NCBI RefSeq assembly: GCF_005048855.1
Contig: NZ_SUME01000009.1
Location: forward strand, 1 to 64,000
Source: Sphingobacterium olei
Lineage (GTDB): Bacteria; Bacteroidota; Bacteroidia; Sphingobacteriales; Sphingobacteriaceae
Length of the DNA: 64,000 nucleotides
Direction: 5' to 3'
The position numbers and the translations under genes were made by a program. This document shows, one piece after another, positions 1-7,201 of the stretch. The notes below the pieces were generated by a model. That model saw nothing but the letters and a program-made list of their open reading frames with translations. It did no database searches and was not told the DNA's origin. How positions within the stretch are numbered: the stretch's first letter is position 1; each line of letters starts with the position of its first letter.

Positions 1-123
1 CACCCCGCTTTCCTCCAAGAAAATACGGTGAGCGGAAACACCTTCCCCAACCTTTTTTCTGGCCAATACCCGGCCTTCTTAGCCCGGTATATTAGGCTTG
101 CCTTAGTATTCACTTGGAATTAT

Positions 124-160
124 CTTAAGGCTGTCCAAGAAAAGGTAAGACAGCCCTAAG
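124..160. other. inverted repeat (possible transcript end or processed hairpin)
   Basis: Arms CTTAAGGCTGTC (124-135) and GACAGCCCTAAG (149-160) are complementary with one mismatch and a 13-nt loop. No T-run follows on either strand, so an intrinsic terminator is not proven; it lies about 130 bp past the ccoS stop. Confidence 0.5.
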
Positions 161-187
161 ACAAATGTGATGCAGCGGTAACGCAAT

Positions 188-231
188 GGCCGAAAAACGG
201 GCGAAGAACGTCCGAAGAAAGGGCGAAAAAA
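188..231. repeat. four tandem 11-bp units with A-rich cores
   Basis: Units of exactly 11 bp start at 188, 199, 210 and 221, each of the form GnnCGAAnAAn (for example GGCCGAAAAAC and GGGCGAAGAAC). The A-rich cores therefore recur about once per helical turn, a pattern associated with bent DNA. Function unknown. Confidence 0.65.
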
Positions 232-293
232 GTCCCTAGGAATTGGGGGCTTTGGTTGCAATTGAAGATTAGCAGCACAATACTACAATACGA

Positions 294-461
294 TTATTCA
301 CAAGAACTGTCTTTCTTATTGACCTCGTCTTCAAATAAAATTCGGATGGAAGGTGTGCAAGTATCCTCGTGTTGCCCACTCATATTAGCCCAGAAAAAAG
401 CGAATAAAAATATTAGCGCTATTAACACACTACATCCAATTAACATAAATATGATATTCAT
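294..461 (-). CDS. ccoS: cbb3-type cytochrome oxidase assembly protein CcoS
   Basis: A 55-residue protein with one N-terminal transmembrane segment (about residues 2-25, MNIIFMLIGCSVLIALIF) followed by the CcoS hallmark FWANMSGQHED and a short acidic tail. CcoS is a small inner-membrane factor needed for cofactor insertion into cbb3 oxidase. It lies 68 bp after ccoI in the same direction, the classical ccoI-ccoS order, which supports the call despite the small size. The start is the only ATG before the hydrophobic segment. The structural genes ccoNOP are not visible; the next 293 bp to the window edge are non-coding. Confidence 0.88.
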   Translation of the reverse strand: MNIIFMLIGCSVLIALIFLFAFFWANMSGQHEDTCTPSIRILFEDEVNKKDSSCE

Positions 462-529
462 TTTTAAAATTCAAAAGCTAAAATCTTACTTTTTATTGAC
501 ACCAATACGCGTATAACTATACATTTATC

Positions 530-2926
530 TTAAACCAATCTTCTTCGTTTCGCATACCATCGGGTCATCAAACTGGTGAATGAGATAATAGTGACCGTAC
601 TGACAGGCATTAATATAGCTGCAAATAACGGAGACATGGTACCTTGGACAGCAAAACTTAACCCGATAACGTTATAAGAGATCGATATGGTGAAACTCAT
701 TTTGATTACCTTTACCGCATCCTTAGCAAATCCAAAAAATTGAGGTAATTTATCGAAACGTTCTCCGTCTAAAATGGCATCACAACCTGGAGAAAAATTA
801 TTAATATCATCTGAGACAGCAATTCCGAAATTCGCTATGCGAAGAGCGCCAGCATCATTCAGCCCATCCCCTAACATGCATACACTTTTGCCCTCCTTCT
901 GCCACGCCTTTATACGTGTCAACTTATCCGTTGGTGTCTGATTGAACAAAAGTCTTGCCTGTTGCGGAAAGATTAACCGAAGCGTATCCGCCCGTCGTTC
1001 ATTATCACCAGATATCAAGTGTAGGTCGTATGTTTTATTTCTTAATTCACTTACCACATCAGATAAACCTATACGCCACGATTGCTCCAGCTCAAAACAC
1101 CCCTTGATTTGTCCATTTATATTGACATACACCACAGACCCTGCATTTGCTGTCCCAGAATATTTAACAAAACCTGCACTACCTATACGTACAATATAAT
1201 CTTGATAAACTGCCTCTTGTCCACCACCGACTATTTCAGTATACTGCTCGATAGGTAAAATATGATCTTCATCCAGCCATTTGACAATCTCCCGGCTCAA
1301 CGGATGACTAGAATTTCGACAAATGGAAGAAACAATCTGTCTCTCCATTTTTGTTAGTTCACCATCAAAGCACATCGATGAAGATCTTGGCGAAGAAATC
1401 GTCCCTGTTTTATCGAATACAACGGTATCTATTGCGGCCATCTGTTCAATGGCAGATGTATTTTTTACATACAATTTATTTCTATCAAAAATACTAAGTG
1501 CTGCCGACAGGGTAAACGGAGAACTCAATGCCAACGCACACGGACATGCAATAATTAATACAGCCGTAAATGCTCCCCAAGCTCTATCAGCATTTTCACC
1601 CAATATCCAAAACAAAGCTGCTATCAGTGCGATCGAAATTAATGCGACGGTAAAGTACTTACTAATAAACTCCACAAAGGTTTCAAATTTTTTCTCATAG
1701 CTTTTAAATGCTTCATTATTCCAAAGACGGGTAAGGTAACTCTGCAACACGGGTTTAACAACCTCCAGCTCTATGGCTCCTCCTATCTGGCGTCCACCTG
1801 CATACACCAATTCACCTAAAGTTTTATCAACAGGCTTGCTTTCTCCGGTAACGAAACTGAAGTCCACAGATGCATTTCCTTTCAACAAAATAGAATCTGC
1901 GGGAATGATTTCATTATTACGTACCAGGATCCGGTCGCCTACCTGTAAATCTGAGATTTGCTTGGGTTGATCTACTTTATTTTGCAATACCGTGACCGCC
2001 ACCGGAAAATAAGAACGGTAATCGCGCTCAAATGAGATATGATAATACGTTCGTTGCTGTACCCACTTACCAATAAGAATAAAAAACACCAAACTACAGA
2101 GTGTATCTATAAATCCGGCCCCCGTTTGTGTTAAAATCTCATAGGCCGACCGTACAAATAGTACCAGAATTCCCAGTGCTAAAGGCACATCCAAATTCAA
2201 TCTCTTTTGCTTCAAACTATACCATGCAGATTTAAAATAGTCCGACGCGCTATAGAGCAAAACAGGTATACCGAATATCAAATTCATGTACCCAAAAAAG
2301 CTAGCATACTCACGCTCAAAAGCCCCCATTCCAAAATAGTCGGGAAAGCTAATCATCATAGAATTACCAAAGCAAAATCCAGCAACCGTAATTTTCCTTA
2401 AAAGCCCTCCGTGGTTGATTTTCTTACCTTCTTTTACAACGTCTTGCAAGGTTATCTTTGGCTCATACCCTATATTGATTAGCAACTGAACCAGCTTCCG
2501 CAACGAAATCCCCTGATTTTTAAAAGTAATATTAGCTTGCTTTTTCATAAAATCCACTTGCGAGCTTGTTATAGCAGAGTCTAATTTGTATAAATGCTCT
2601 AGCAGCCAGATACACGAACTGCAATGGATAACTGGAATATAAAACGTAATAACAGTGATTTCGGGATCTTGGTAATCAACGATTTTTGCAACGATATTTG
2701 GCTCTTCCAAATAACTTAGATCTGTTTGATTTGCATTTTTTGATTTGCCGGGATGGGCATTATATTTATAATAGCTTTGAAGGTTATTTTCCTCTAAAAC
2801 CTGATATACGGTCTGGCATCCTAAACAGCAGAATGTACGATCTTCTAAAAAATAAGTTGTACCTGTTACTGCATCCCCACAATGGTAACAGGATGTTGCT
2901 ATCTCCAAACTATTGTGTGTTGCCAT
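530..2926 (-). CDS. ccoI: CcoI, copper-translocating P1B-type ATPase for cbb3 oxidase assembly
   Basis: 798 residues. An N-terminal Cys cluster (C13, C16, C33, C34, C37) of the kind found in CcoI/FixI is followed by an HMA-like domain with CSSC (C102/C105), eight predicted membrane helices, the TGES-type actuator loop (near residue 360), the ion-path motif CPC (461-463), the phosphorylation motif DKTGT (D505) and a hinge GDGLND (about 690). CcoI delivers copper to the CuB site of cbb3 oxidase. It starts 4 bp after the hemN stop, so the genes are surely co-transcribed. The extra N-terminal Cys-rich domain and the CcoS neighbour separate it from CopA. Confidence 0.93.
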   Translation of the reverse strand: MATHNSLEIATSCYHCGDAVTGTTYFLEDRTFCCLGCQTVYQVLEENNLQSYYKYNAHPGKSKNANQTDLSYLEEPNIVAKIVDYQDPEITVITFYIPVIHCSSCIWLLEHLYKLDSAITSSQVDFMKKQANITFKNQGISLRKLVQLLINIGYEPKITLQDVVKEGKKINHGGLLRKITVAGFCFGNSMMISFPDYFGMGAFEREYASFFGYMNLIFGIPVLLYSASDYFKSAWYSLKQKRLNLDVPLALGILVLFVRSAYEILTQTGAGFIDTLCSLVFFILIGKWVQQRTYYHISFERDYRSYFPVAVTVLQNKVDQPKQISDLQVGDRILVRNNEIIPADSILLKGNASVDFSFVTGESKPVDKTLGELVYAGGRQIGGAIELEVVKPVLQSYLTRLWNNEAFKSYEKKFETFVEFISKYFTVALISIALIAALFWILGENADRAWGAFTAVLIIACPCALALSSPFTLSAALSIFDRNKLYVKNTSAIEQMAAIDTVVFDKTGTISSPRSSSMCFDGELTKMERQIVSSICRNSSHPLSREIVKWLDEDHILPIEQYTEIVGGGQEAVYQDYIVRIGSAGFVKYSGTANAGSVVYVNINGQIKGCFELEQSWRIGLSDVVSELRNKTYDLHLISGDNERRADTLRLIFPQQARLLFNQTPTDKLTRIKAWQKEGKSVCMLGDGLNDAGALRIANFGIAVSDDINNFSPGCDAILDGERFDKLPQFFGFAKDAVKVIKMSFTISISYNVIGLSFAVQGTMSPLFAAILMPVSTVTIISFTSLMTRWYAKRRRLV

Positions 2927-2930
2927 AATT

Positions 2931-4295
2931 CTAAATTGCTTGACTAAACAGATTTTCGCTTTCTCTACTTACCTGAAGTCTTTCATCAAACTCCATACAA
3001 ATATTCCTTAAAAACGACTTCCCTATTTCTGTAACCGTAACAATATGTTGATCGACCTCTACTAGTCCGTCTGATATCAATGGTTGTAAACGTTCAATAA
3101 TTTTAGCGTTCAAATGGAATCCACTTATCAAATTTACTCTTCCACGGCACATCATATCTAATATATATTGACGGATGTAGAGATCCTCTTCATTCAACAA
3201 ATGCCCCTTAACTACAGGTAATTTATTTTCGGCAATTAAATGATGGTATTCTTCCACCGTTTTTACATTTTGTGCAAAGGCGGTCCAGACATCACTGATA
3301 GAAGAAACGCCTAGCCCAACCATCATTGGCGTATAGCGATCAGCATAACCCATAAAATTTCGGTGTAGCTTTCCGTCTTGCGAAGCATTATATAACCTAT
3401 CGGTTGTTTTCGAGAAATGATCCATACCTACATCTCGATATCCTGCTTGCTTAATCATTTGCCGTCCTAATTTATAAAGATTTAATTTTTCTTTTCCAAC
3501 CGGAAGATCACGTTCTGTAAAACGGCGTTGACCTGGTTTAATCCAAGGCACATGGGCATAACTATAAAAGGAAATACGATCCGGAGCCATCGAAAGAGAT
3601 CTTTCTAGCGTCATCTCGATTGACTTGAAAGTCTGTAGGGGAAGACCATAGATCAGGTCGAAATTAATGGATTCATATCCAATCTTACGCGCTTGTTCCA
3701 TTACACGGGATACATCTTCTATCGTCTGATGCCTATTAATAATAGACTGAACACGCTGATCAAAGTCCTGTATCCCTAAACTTAACCGCTTAAATCCCAA
3801 TCCGTATAAGATTTTTAGATGTTGTTCTGTGGTATTGGCAGGATGAGCTTCAAAAGAAAAAGATGCGTCGTCACTTTTTTCATTTCCTGCTAAAATACCA
3901 TTGATAAGCTGTATTAAATTTTCTGGCTGAAAAAAAGTTGGCGTTCCTCCACCTAAATGAATCTCACTTATTTTAATAGAACCTCCTCCTAACATATCTT
4001 TGTACATGTCCCATTCTTTGAGTACTGAACGGATATACGGATCTTCCACTTGATGATTTTTAGTAATACGGGTATTACAGCCACAATATGTACAAAGGCT
4101 TTCACAATAAGGTAGATGTATATAAATACTTATTCCTGCAGCTTTAGATTTCAAATAATTATCGTGAACCTGAAACTTCCAATCTCTTGCATTAAATAAA
4201 GTATTTTCCCAAAATGGCACCGTAGGATAACTTGTATAGCGCGGAGCAGCTGTATTATATTTCGTGATCAGCACGTTTGAATCTATTTCTTTCAT
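2931..4295 (-). CDS. hemN: oxygen-independent coproporphyrinogen III dehydrogenase HemN
   Basis: Radical-SAM enzyme converting coproporphyrinogen III to protoporphyrinogen IX without oxygen. The motif PYCESLCTYCGC supplies the CX3CX2C Fe-S ligands (residues 64, 68, 71 from the chosen start) with a further Cys at 73; the N-terminus NTAAPRYTSYPTVPFW is the HemN signature, separating it from HemW. An ATG nine codons upstream (4322) is possible, but the internal ATG at 4295 gives the usual family N-terminus. Either start overlaps the upstream Cys-tailed gene (stop at 4255), implying translational coupling. Supplies heme for the oxidase assembled by the following ccoI and ccoS. Confidence 0.92.
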   Translation of the reverse strand: MKEIDSNVLITKYNTAAPRYTSYPTVPFWENTLFNARDWKFQVHDNYLKSKAAGISIYIHLPYCESLCTYCGCNTRITKNHQVEDPYIRSVLKEWDMYKDMLGGGSIKISEIHLGGGTPTFFQPENLIQLINGILAGNEKSDDASFSFEAHPANTTEQHLKILYGLGFKRLSLGIQDFDQRVQSIINRHQTIEDVSRVMEQARKIGYESINFDLIYGLPLQTFKSIEMTLERSLSMAPDRISFYSYAHVPWIKPGQRRFTERDLPVGKEKLNLYKLGRQMIKQAGYRDVGMDHFSKTTDRLYNASQDGKLHRNFMGYADRYTPMMVGLGVSSISDVWTAFAQNVKTVEEYHHLIAENKLPVVKGHLLNEEDLYIRQYILDMMCRGRVNLISGFHLNAKIIERLQPLISDGLVEVDQHIVTVTEIGKSFLRNICMEFDERLQVSRESENLFSQAI

Positions 4296-4719
4296 CTTCC
4301 AAAAATTCTTCTTTTTTTGCACATTTCATCATACATCGACACGCAAATCCCGCACAACCGTCATTACTCCATTGATTTAAATTCAATACCACTTGTTCGC
4401 AAATCCCTTTAAGCGATTGGTCTTCAAAAGGTGTATTTGCTACATGCAATTTTAATAACCCGGCATGTACTAAGTCAATATGAGTCGTCGATATGGATCG
4501 TGTAACAATGTGTTTGATTCCAATTCTATCCAATTCATTAAGTAACTGCAAATCCAAAATATCTTTATCTGAAATTATTATAGCATCCTTTCCCATAGCA
4601 TAGTGGAGGGTACTGGAACTCAGTTTATTAGAAATCAGGGTTAAATCATGAACCTTTGCATTTGCTTTGGCAAGCAACTCTTTTTCGTATTCTTTGATAT
4701 TGTACGCTACTACTTTCAT
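4255..4719 (-). CDS. truncated D-2-hydroxyacid dehydrogenase-like protein with C-terminal Cys cluster
   Basis: 154 residues. Residues 1-115 resemble the N-terminal part of D-isomer-specific 2-hydroxyacid (D-lactate) dehydrogenases (MKVVAYNIKEYEKELL, then IKHIVTRSISTTHIDL, corresponding to the KYIATRSVGTDHID region). The NAD-binding Rossmann domain is absent. Instead the protein ends in a Cys-rich tail, CAGFACRCMMKC (C122, C127, C129, C133), plus a charged end. First gene of the hemN-ccoI-ccoS unit; its 3' end overlaps hemN. Catalytic activity is unlikely without the NAD domain. The tail could bind a metal or an Fe-S centre (inference). The hypothetical label is safest. Confidence 0.75.
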   Translation of the reverse strand: MKVVAYNIKEYEKELLAKANAKVHDLTLISNKLSSSTLHYAMGKDAIIISDKDILDLQLLNELDRIGIKHIVTRSISTTHIDLVHAGLLKLHVANTPFEDQSLKGICEQVVLNLNQWSNDGCAGFACRCMMKCAKKEEFLEDERNRFKRADHEI

Positions 4720-4729
4720 GATTTAAGTT

Positions 4730-4737
4730 CAAAGCTA
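4730..4737 (-). promoter_or_regulatory. candidate -7 element TAGCTTTG for the hemN-cco operon
   Basis: On the minus strand TAGCTTTG fits the Bacteroidota -7 consensus TAnnTTTG and lies only 10 nt before the ATG at 4719, so the leader would be very short. No good -33 element is seen about 20 nt upstream, which would suit an activator-dependent promoter. Confidence 0.4.
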
Positions 4738-4781
4738 CAAGACAATTGAATAGTTATGAATGTAGTGCATCAACTTAATAA

Positions 4782-4795
4782 ATGACTTTCATCAC
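4782..4795 (-). promoter_or_regulatory. FNR/FixK-like palindrome upstream of the hemN operon
   Basis: On the minus strand GTGATGAAAGTCAT matches 7 of the 10 defined positions of the FNR-family site TTGAT-N4-ATCAA, with an intact TGA-N6-TCA core. Its centre is about 64 nt upstream of the start expected from the TAGCTTTG box, near a class I activator position. The neighbouring regulator has the FNR-type recognition residues, which makes this the natural target; binding is inference. Confidence 0.4.
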
Positions 4796-4839
4796 AGATG
4801 ACGCTGCTAAACTAGTCTGTCCGGAATACATTGATCTAA

Positions 4840-4880
4840 AAACAAGAGAGATGCATCCTTGAAGTGCATCTCTCTTGTTT
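4840..4880 (-). terminator. intrinsic terminator after the receiver-CRP gene
   Basis: Perfect 16-bp stem AAACAAGAGAGATGCA (4840-4855) with TGCATCTCTCTTGTTT (4865-4880), 9-nt loop. Read on the minus strand the stem ends in a run of T. It separates the regulator transcript (ending at 4942) from the hemN operon. Confidence 0.8.
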
Positions 4881-4941
4881 GTTAGTTTATCTCTGCTATA
4901 AAAAGTTTTCAGCAGAGAGATTAGATTAAACATCAGAATCT

Positions 4942-6003
4942 TTATTGTTTGATATTTCGAAGCTTTTCTACCGAATAAATTCGAATGGCATTACCTTCCT
5001 TCGTAATCAGTTTTTCGTCTTTAAAATCAGCCAGCATTCGACTAATGGTTTCATTGGCTGTTCCTGCTAATGCTGCCAGATCATCTCTAGATATCCGAAT
5101 CAGAACTTCGCCTCTATCTTCCCGATTTACATTTTTTTCCGCGACATTTACTAACGCATTTGCTACGCGTTTACGCACGGAGTCATAAGCAAAACCAAGC
5201 ATTTGTTCTTCTTTTTCCTTTATATTACCCGATAATAGTTTAATAAACTTTCCAGCAATACCTGGCTTTTTGAGCAAGAGTTCATAAAATCGTTCTTTCG
5301 GTATCAGTGCTAACTCAGAATCCTCCAACGCGGCTGCATTGTCTGTATATTTTTCATTTAACAAAATCGATTCGTATCCGAAAAACTGATCGTCGATGTG
5401 GATTCCAGTAGACAGCTCCCTGCCATCTTGGTAGTACAGAAAGGATCTAACTTTCCCCTTTATAATAAAATAGAGGAATATCGGATTGTCTCCTACTTCA
5501 AAAATGGATTGCTTTTTTCTGAAGGTTTTAACACGGGAATCTTTTACCAAATCCTGAAGAAGATAATTTTGCTCTTCGTCATTCAACTCCAGATTCATTC
5601 TACCTTCTGTATTCAATAATAGTTTATCTCTTTTTCTGAAACGGCTTTCGATCGCATTAAATAACTCAATATCATCAAACGGTTTTATTAAATAATCATC
5701 GGCACCCATCTCCATTGCTTTACGCATATCAGCACGTTCGGATTTGGCTGTTAAAAAAATGAAGGGGATATTTGCAGTCGAATCATACTTATGGAGCATA
5801 TACAGAACACCATAACCATCTAGCTCAGGCATCATGATATCGCATAAAATCAAATCGGGCAAGTGTTTGGTGGCCATTTCAACCCCTATCTTACCATCCT
5901 CCGCAGTAAGAATATTGTAACCGCCCGTTAATTCTAATATCTCAGCAGTCCCTTCTCTAATTTCGAGGTTATCTTCAATAATTAAAATAGTTTTCTTTTC
6001 CAT
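4942..6003 (-). CDS. receiver-cNMP-HTH_Crp fusion regulator (FixJ/FixK-like)
   Basis: 353 residues in three domains. Residues 1-120 are a response-regulator receiver (acidic pocket E10/D11, phospho-acceptor D55, T85, K107). Residues about 145-260 form a cNMP-binding/Crp jelly roll. Residues about 275-350 are an HTH_Crp domain. The recognition helix contains ETISR, identical to the E-x-x-S-R set by which FNR reads TTGAT half-sites. The only cysteine seen is C54 next to the phosphorylation site, so no FNR-type Fe-S sensing is expected; phosphorylation by the adjacent kinase is the probable input. It begins 3 bp after the kinase stop. Likely activates the hemN-ccoI-ccoS operon next door (inference). 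Confidence 0.88.
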   Translation of the reverse strand: MEKKTILIIEDNLEIREGTAEILELTGGYNILTAEDGKIGVEMATKHLPDLILCDIMMPELDGYGVLYMLHKYDSTANIPFIFLTAKSERADMRKAMEMGADDYLIKPFDDIELFNAIESRFRKRDKLLLNTEGRMNLELNDEEQNYLLQDLVKDSRVKTFRKKQSIFEVGDNPIFLYFIIKGKVRSFLYYQDGRELSTGIHIDDQFFGYESILLNEKYTDNAAALEDSELALIPKERFYELLLKKPGIAGKFIKLLSGNIKEKEEQMLGFAYDSVRKRVANALVNVAEKNVNREDRGEVLIRISRDDLAALAGTANETISRMLADFKDEKLITKEGNAIRIYSVEKLRNIKQ

Positions 6004-6006
6004 ATA

Positions 6007-7200
6007 TTACGTATTTTGTAGAAAGGTCATTTTAAACATAGCTCCTTGATTGATTGCAGATTGGTATTCCAAACTACCGCCCATTAGTTTTACATATCTT
6101 TTGACGATATTCAGGCCTAAACCCGTCCCTGGAATATTACCTGTATTATGGGCCCTAAAAAAGGGCTCAAACAAATTTACTTGGTCTTCTTCCGGAATAC
6201 CGATACCATTATCCTTAACAATGATTGTACAGGCATCTCCGTTAATCTCCGTCGAAAACTCAATAAAAGTATCCTCGCCGGAATATTTTACCGCATTAGA
6301 GATCAGATTAATAATGCTATTTTTCAAAAGGTGCTGATCCAGTAAAAATTCCGCTTTTGATCCGGTATGCTGATAAACAATAAGTTGATTCGTTTTGCAT
6401 ATCATTTGCATTTCTTCCGTAATTTCTTCCCCTAGATGCACCAAATTAATATTCCTATTATTCACCGCGACAACCCCAGCTTCTAGCTTTTCTAAAGACA
6501 AAAAATCATTGAGTATATTATTTAACAGCTGAACGGCTCCTTTAATGCGAGCCGTATGCTTCTTCACCGCTGGAAAATCAGGTCGATCAATATATTTTTC
6601 GATCAATGAAGCTGAAAGCTGTACAGAACTTAATGGCGTTCGAAATTCATGAGAAGCCATCGATACAAATCTGGATTTCAACTGATTTAGTTCTTTTTCT
6701 TTTTCCAAAGAAGTACTCACATCCGCCTTCGCCCGTTCCAACTCCGAAACCAAACCAATAAGGTTTTTGGTACGTTCACGTACAATTTCTTCCAATTCCA
6801 GTGTATGTTTCAACAAGCGATCCTCAGCCTGCTTTTCTTTTGTCAAGTCATGAATAAAACCTGTAAAAATACTTTTATCTTTATAGAAGACTTCACTCAC
6901 AGCCAAACGGAAAGGGAATGTCGTACCATTTTTCTTCTTCCCCCGAACTTCACGACCAATACCTATAATCTTTTTCTGGCCTGTCGTTTTATAATTATGA
7001 ATATAGCCGTCATGATTACCTCTATCGGGCTCAGGCATAAGTATAGAGACATTGTTTCCAATTACTTCGGAGGCTTCATAACCGAAAAGTTCGAGTGCCG
7101 CAGGATTAATGGATTCGACTGTTCCTCTACTATCAATCGTAATTATACCATCGATAGCCGTATCAATGATAGCCTCTAATAATCTTGCTGTCTCTAACAC
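6007..7200 (-). CDS. FixL-like PAS sensor histidine kinase, candidate heme oxygen sensor
   Basis: 397 residues: PAS domain (about 5-120), coiled linker (125-175), HisKA with phospho-acceptor H184 in MASHEFRTPL, and an HATPase domain (N, G1 DNGIGI and G2 GTGLGLNI boxes). The PAS core strongly resembles rhizobial FixL: ILMPEPDRGNHDGYI and IIGIGREVRG. Aligned to Bradyrhizobium FixL, H63 matches the heme ligand H200 and R83 matches R220; R206 and H214 are N69 and K77. No transmembrane segment is seen, so it is cytosolic. The start is GTG at 7200, one base after the ettA stop, so expression is coupled to ettA. Heme binding is inferred. Confidence 0.85.
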   Translation of the reverse strand: MLETARLLEAIIDTAIDGIITIDSRGTVESINPAALELFGYEASEVIGNNVSILMPEPDRGNHDGYIHNYKTTGQKKIIGIGREVRGKKKNGTTFPFRLAVSEVFYKDKSIFTGFIHDLTKEKQAEDRLLKHTLELEEIVRERTKNLIGLVSELERAKADVSTSLEKEKELNQLKSRFVSMASHEFRTPLSSVQLSASLIEKYIDRPDFPAVKKHTARIKGAVQLLNNILNDFLSLEKLEAGVVAVNNRNINLVHLGEEITEEMQMICKTNQLIVYQHTGSKAEFLLDQHLLKNSIINLISNAVKYSGEDTFIEFSTEINGDACTIIVKDNGIGIPEEDQVNLFEPFFRAHNTGNIPGTGLGLNIVKRYVKLMGGSLEYQSAINQGAMFKMTFLQNT

Positions 7201-7201
7201 G

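Larger units (their letters stand above)
1..293. other. non-coding spacer downstream of ccoS, GC-rich and hairpin-rich
   Basis: No open reading frame with a plausible start is visible on either strand; the minus strand, where ccoN would be expected after ccoS, contains no ATG here. The spacer holds two imperfect inverted repeats (66-74 with 82-90, and 124-135 with 149-160) and a run of four 11-bp units at 188-231. It may contain the transcription end of the cco operon, but neither hairpin has a clear T-run. Confidence 0.6.

Noticed and set aside
256..516. Plus-strand 86-codon reading frame
   Set aside because: It is antisense to ccoS, which has a clear family match on the other strand.
4296..4322. 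N-terminal extension of HemN from the ATG at 4322
   Set aside because: Nine extra residues are lysine-rich and lie over the upstream gene; the internal ATG gives the family N-terminus. Cannot be fully excluded.
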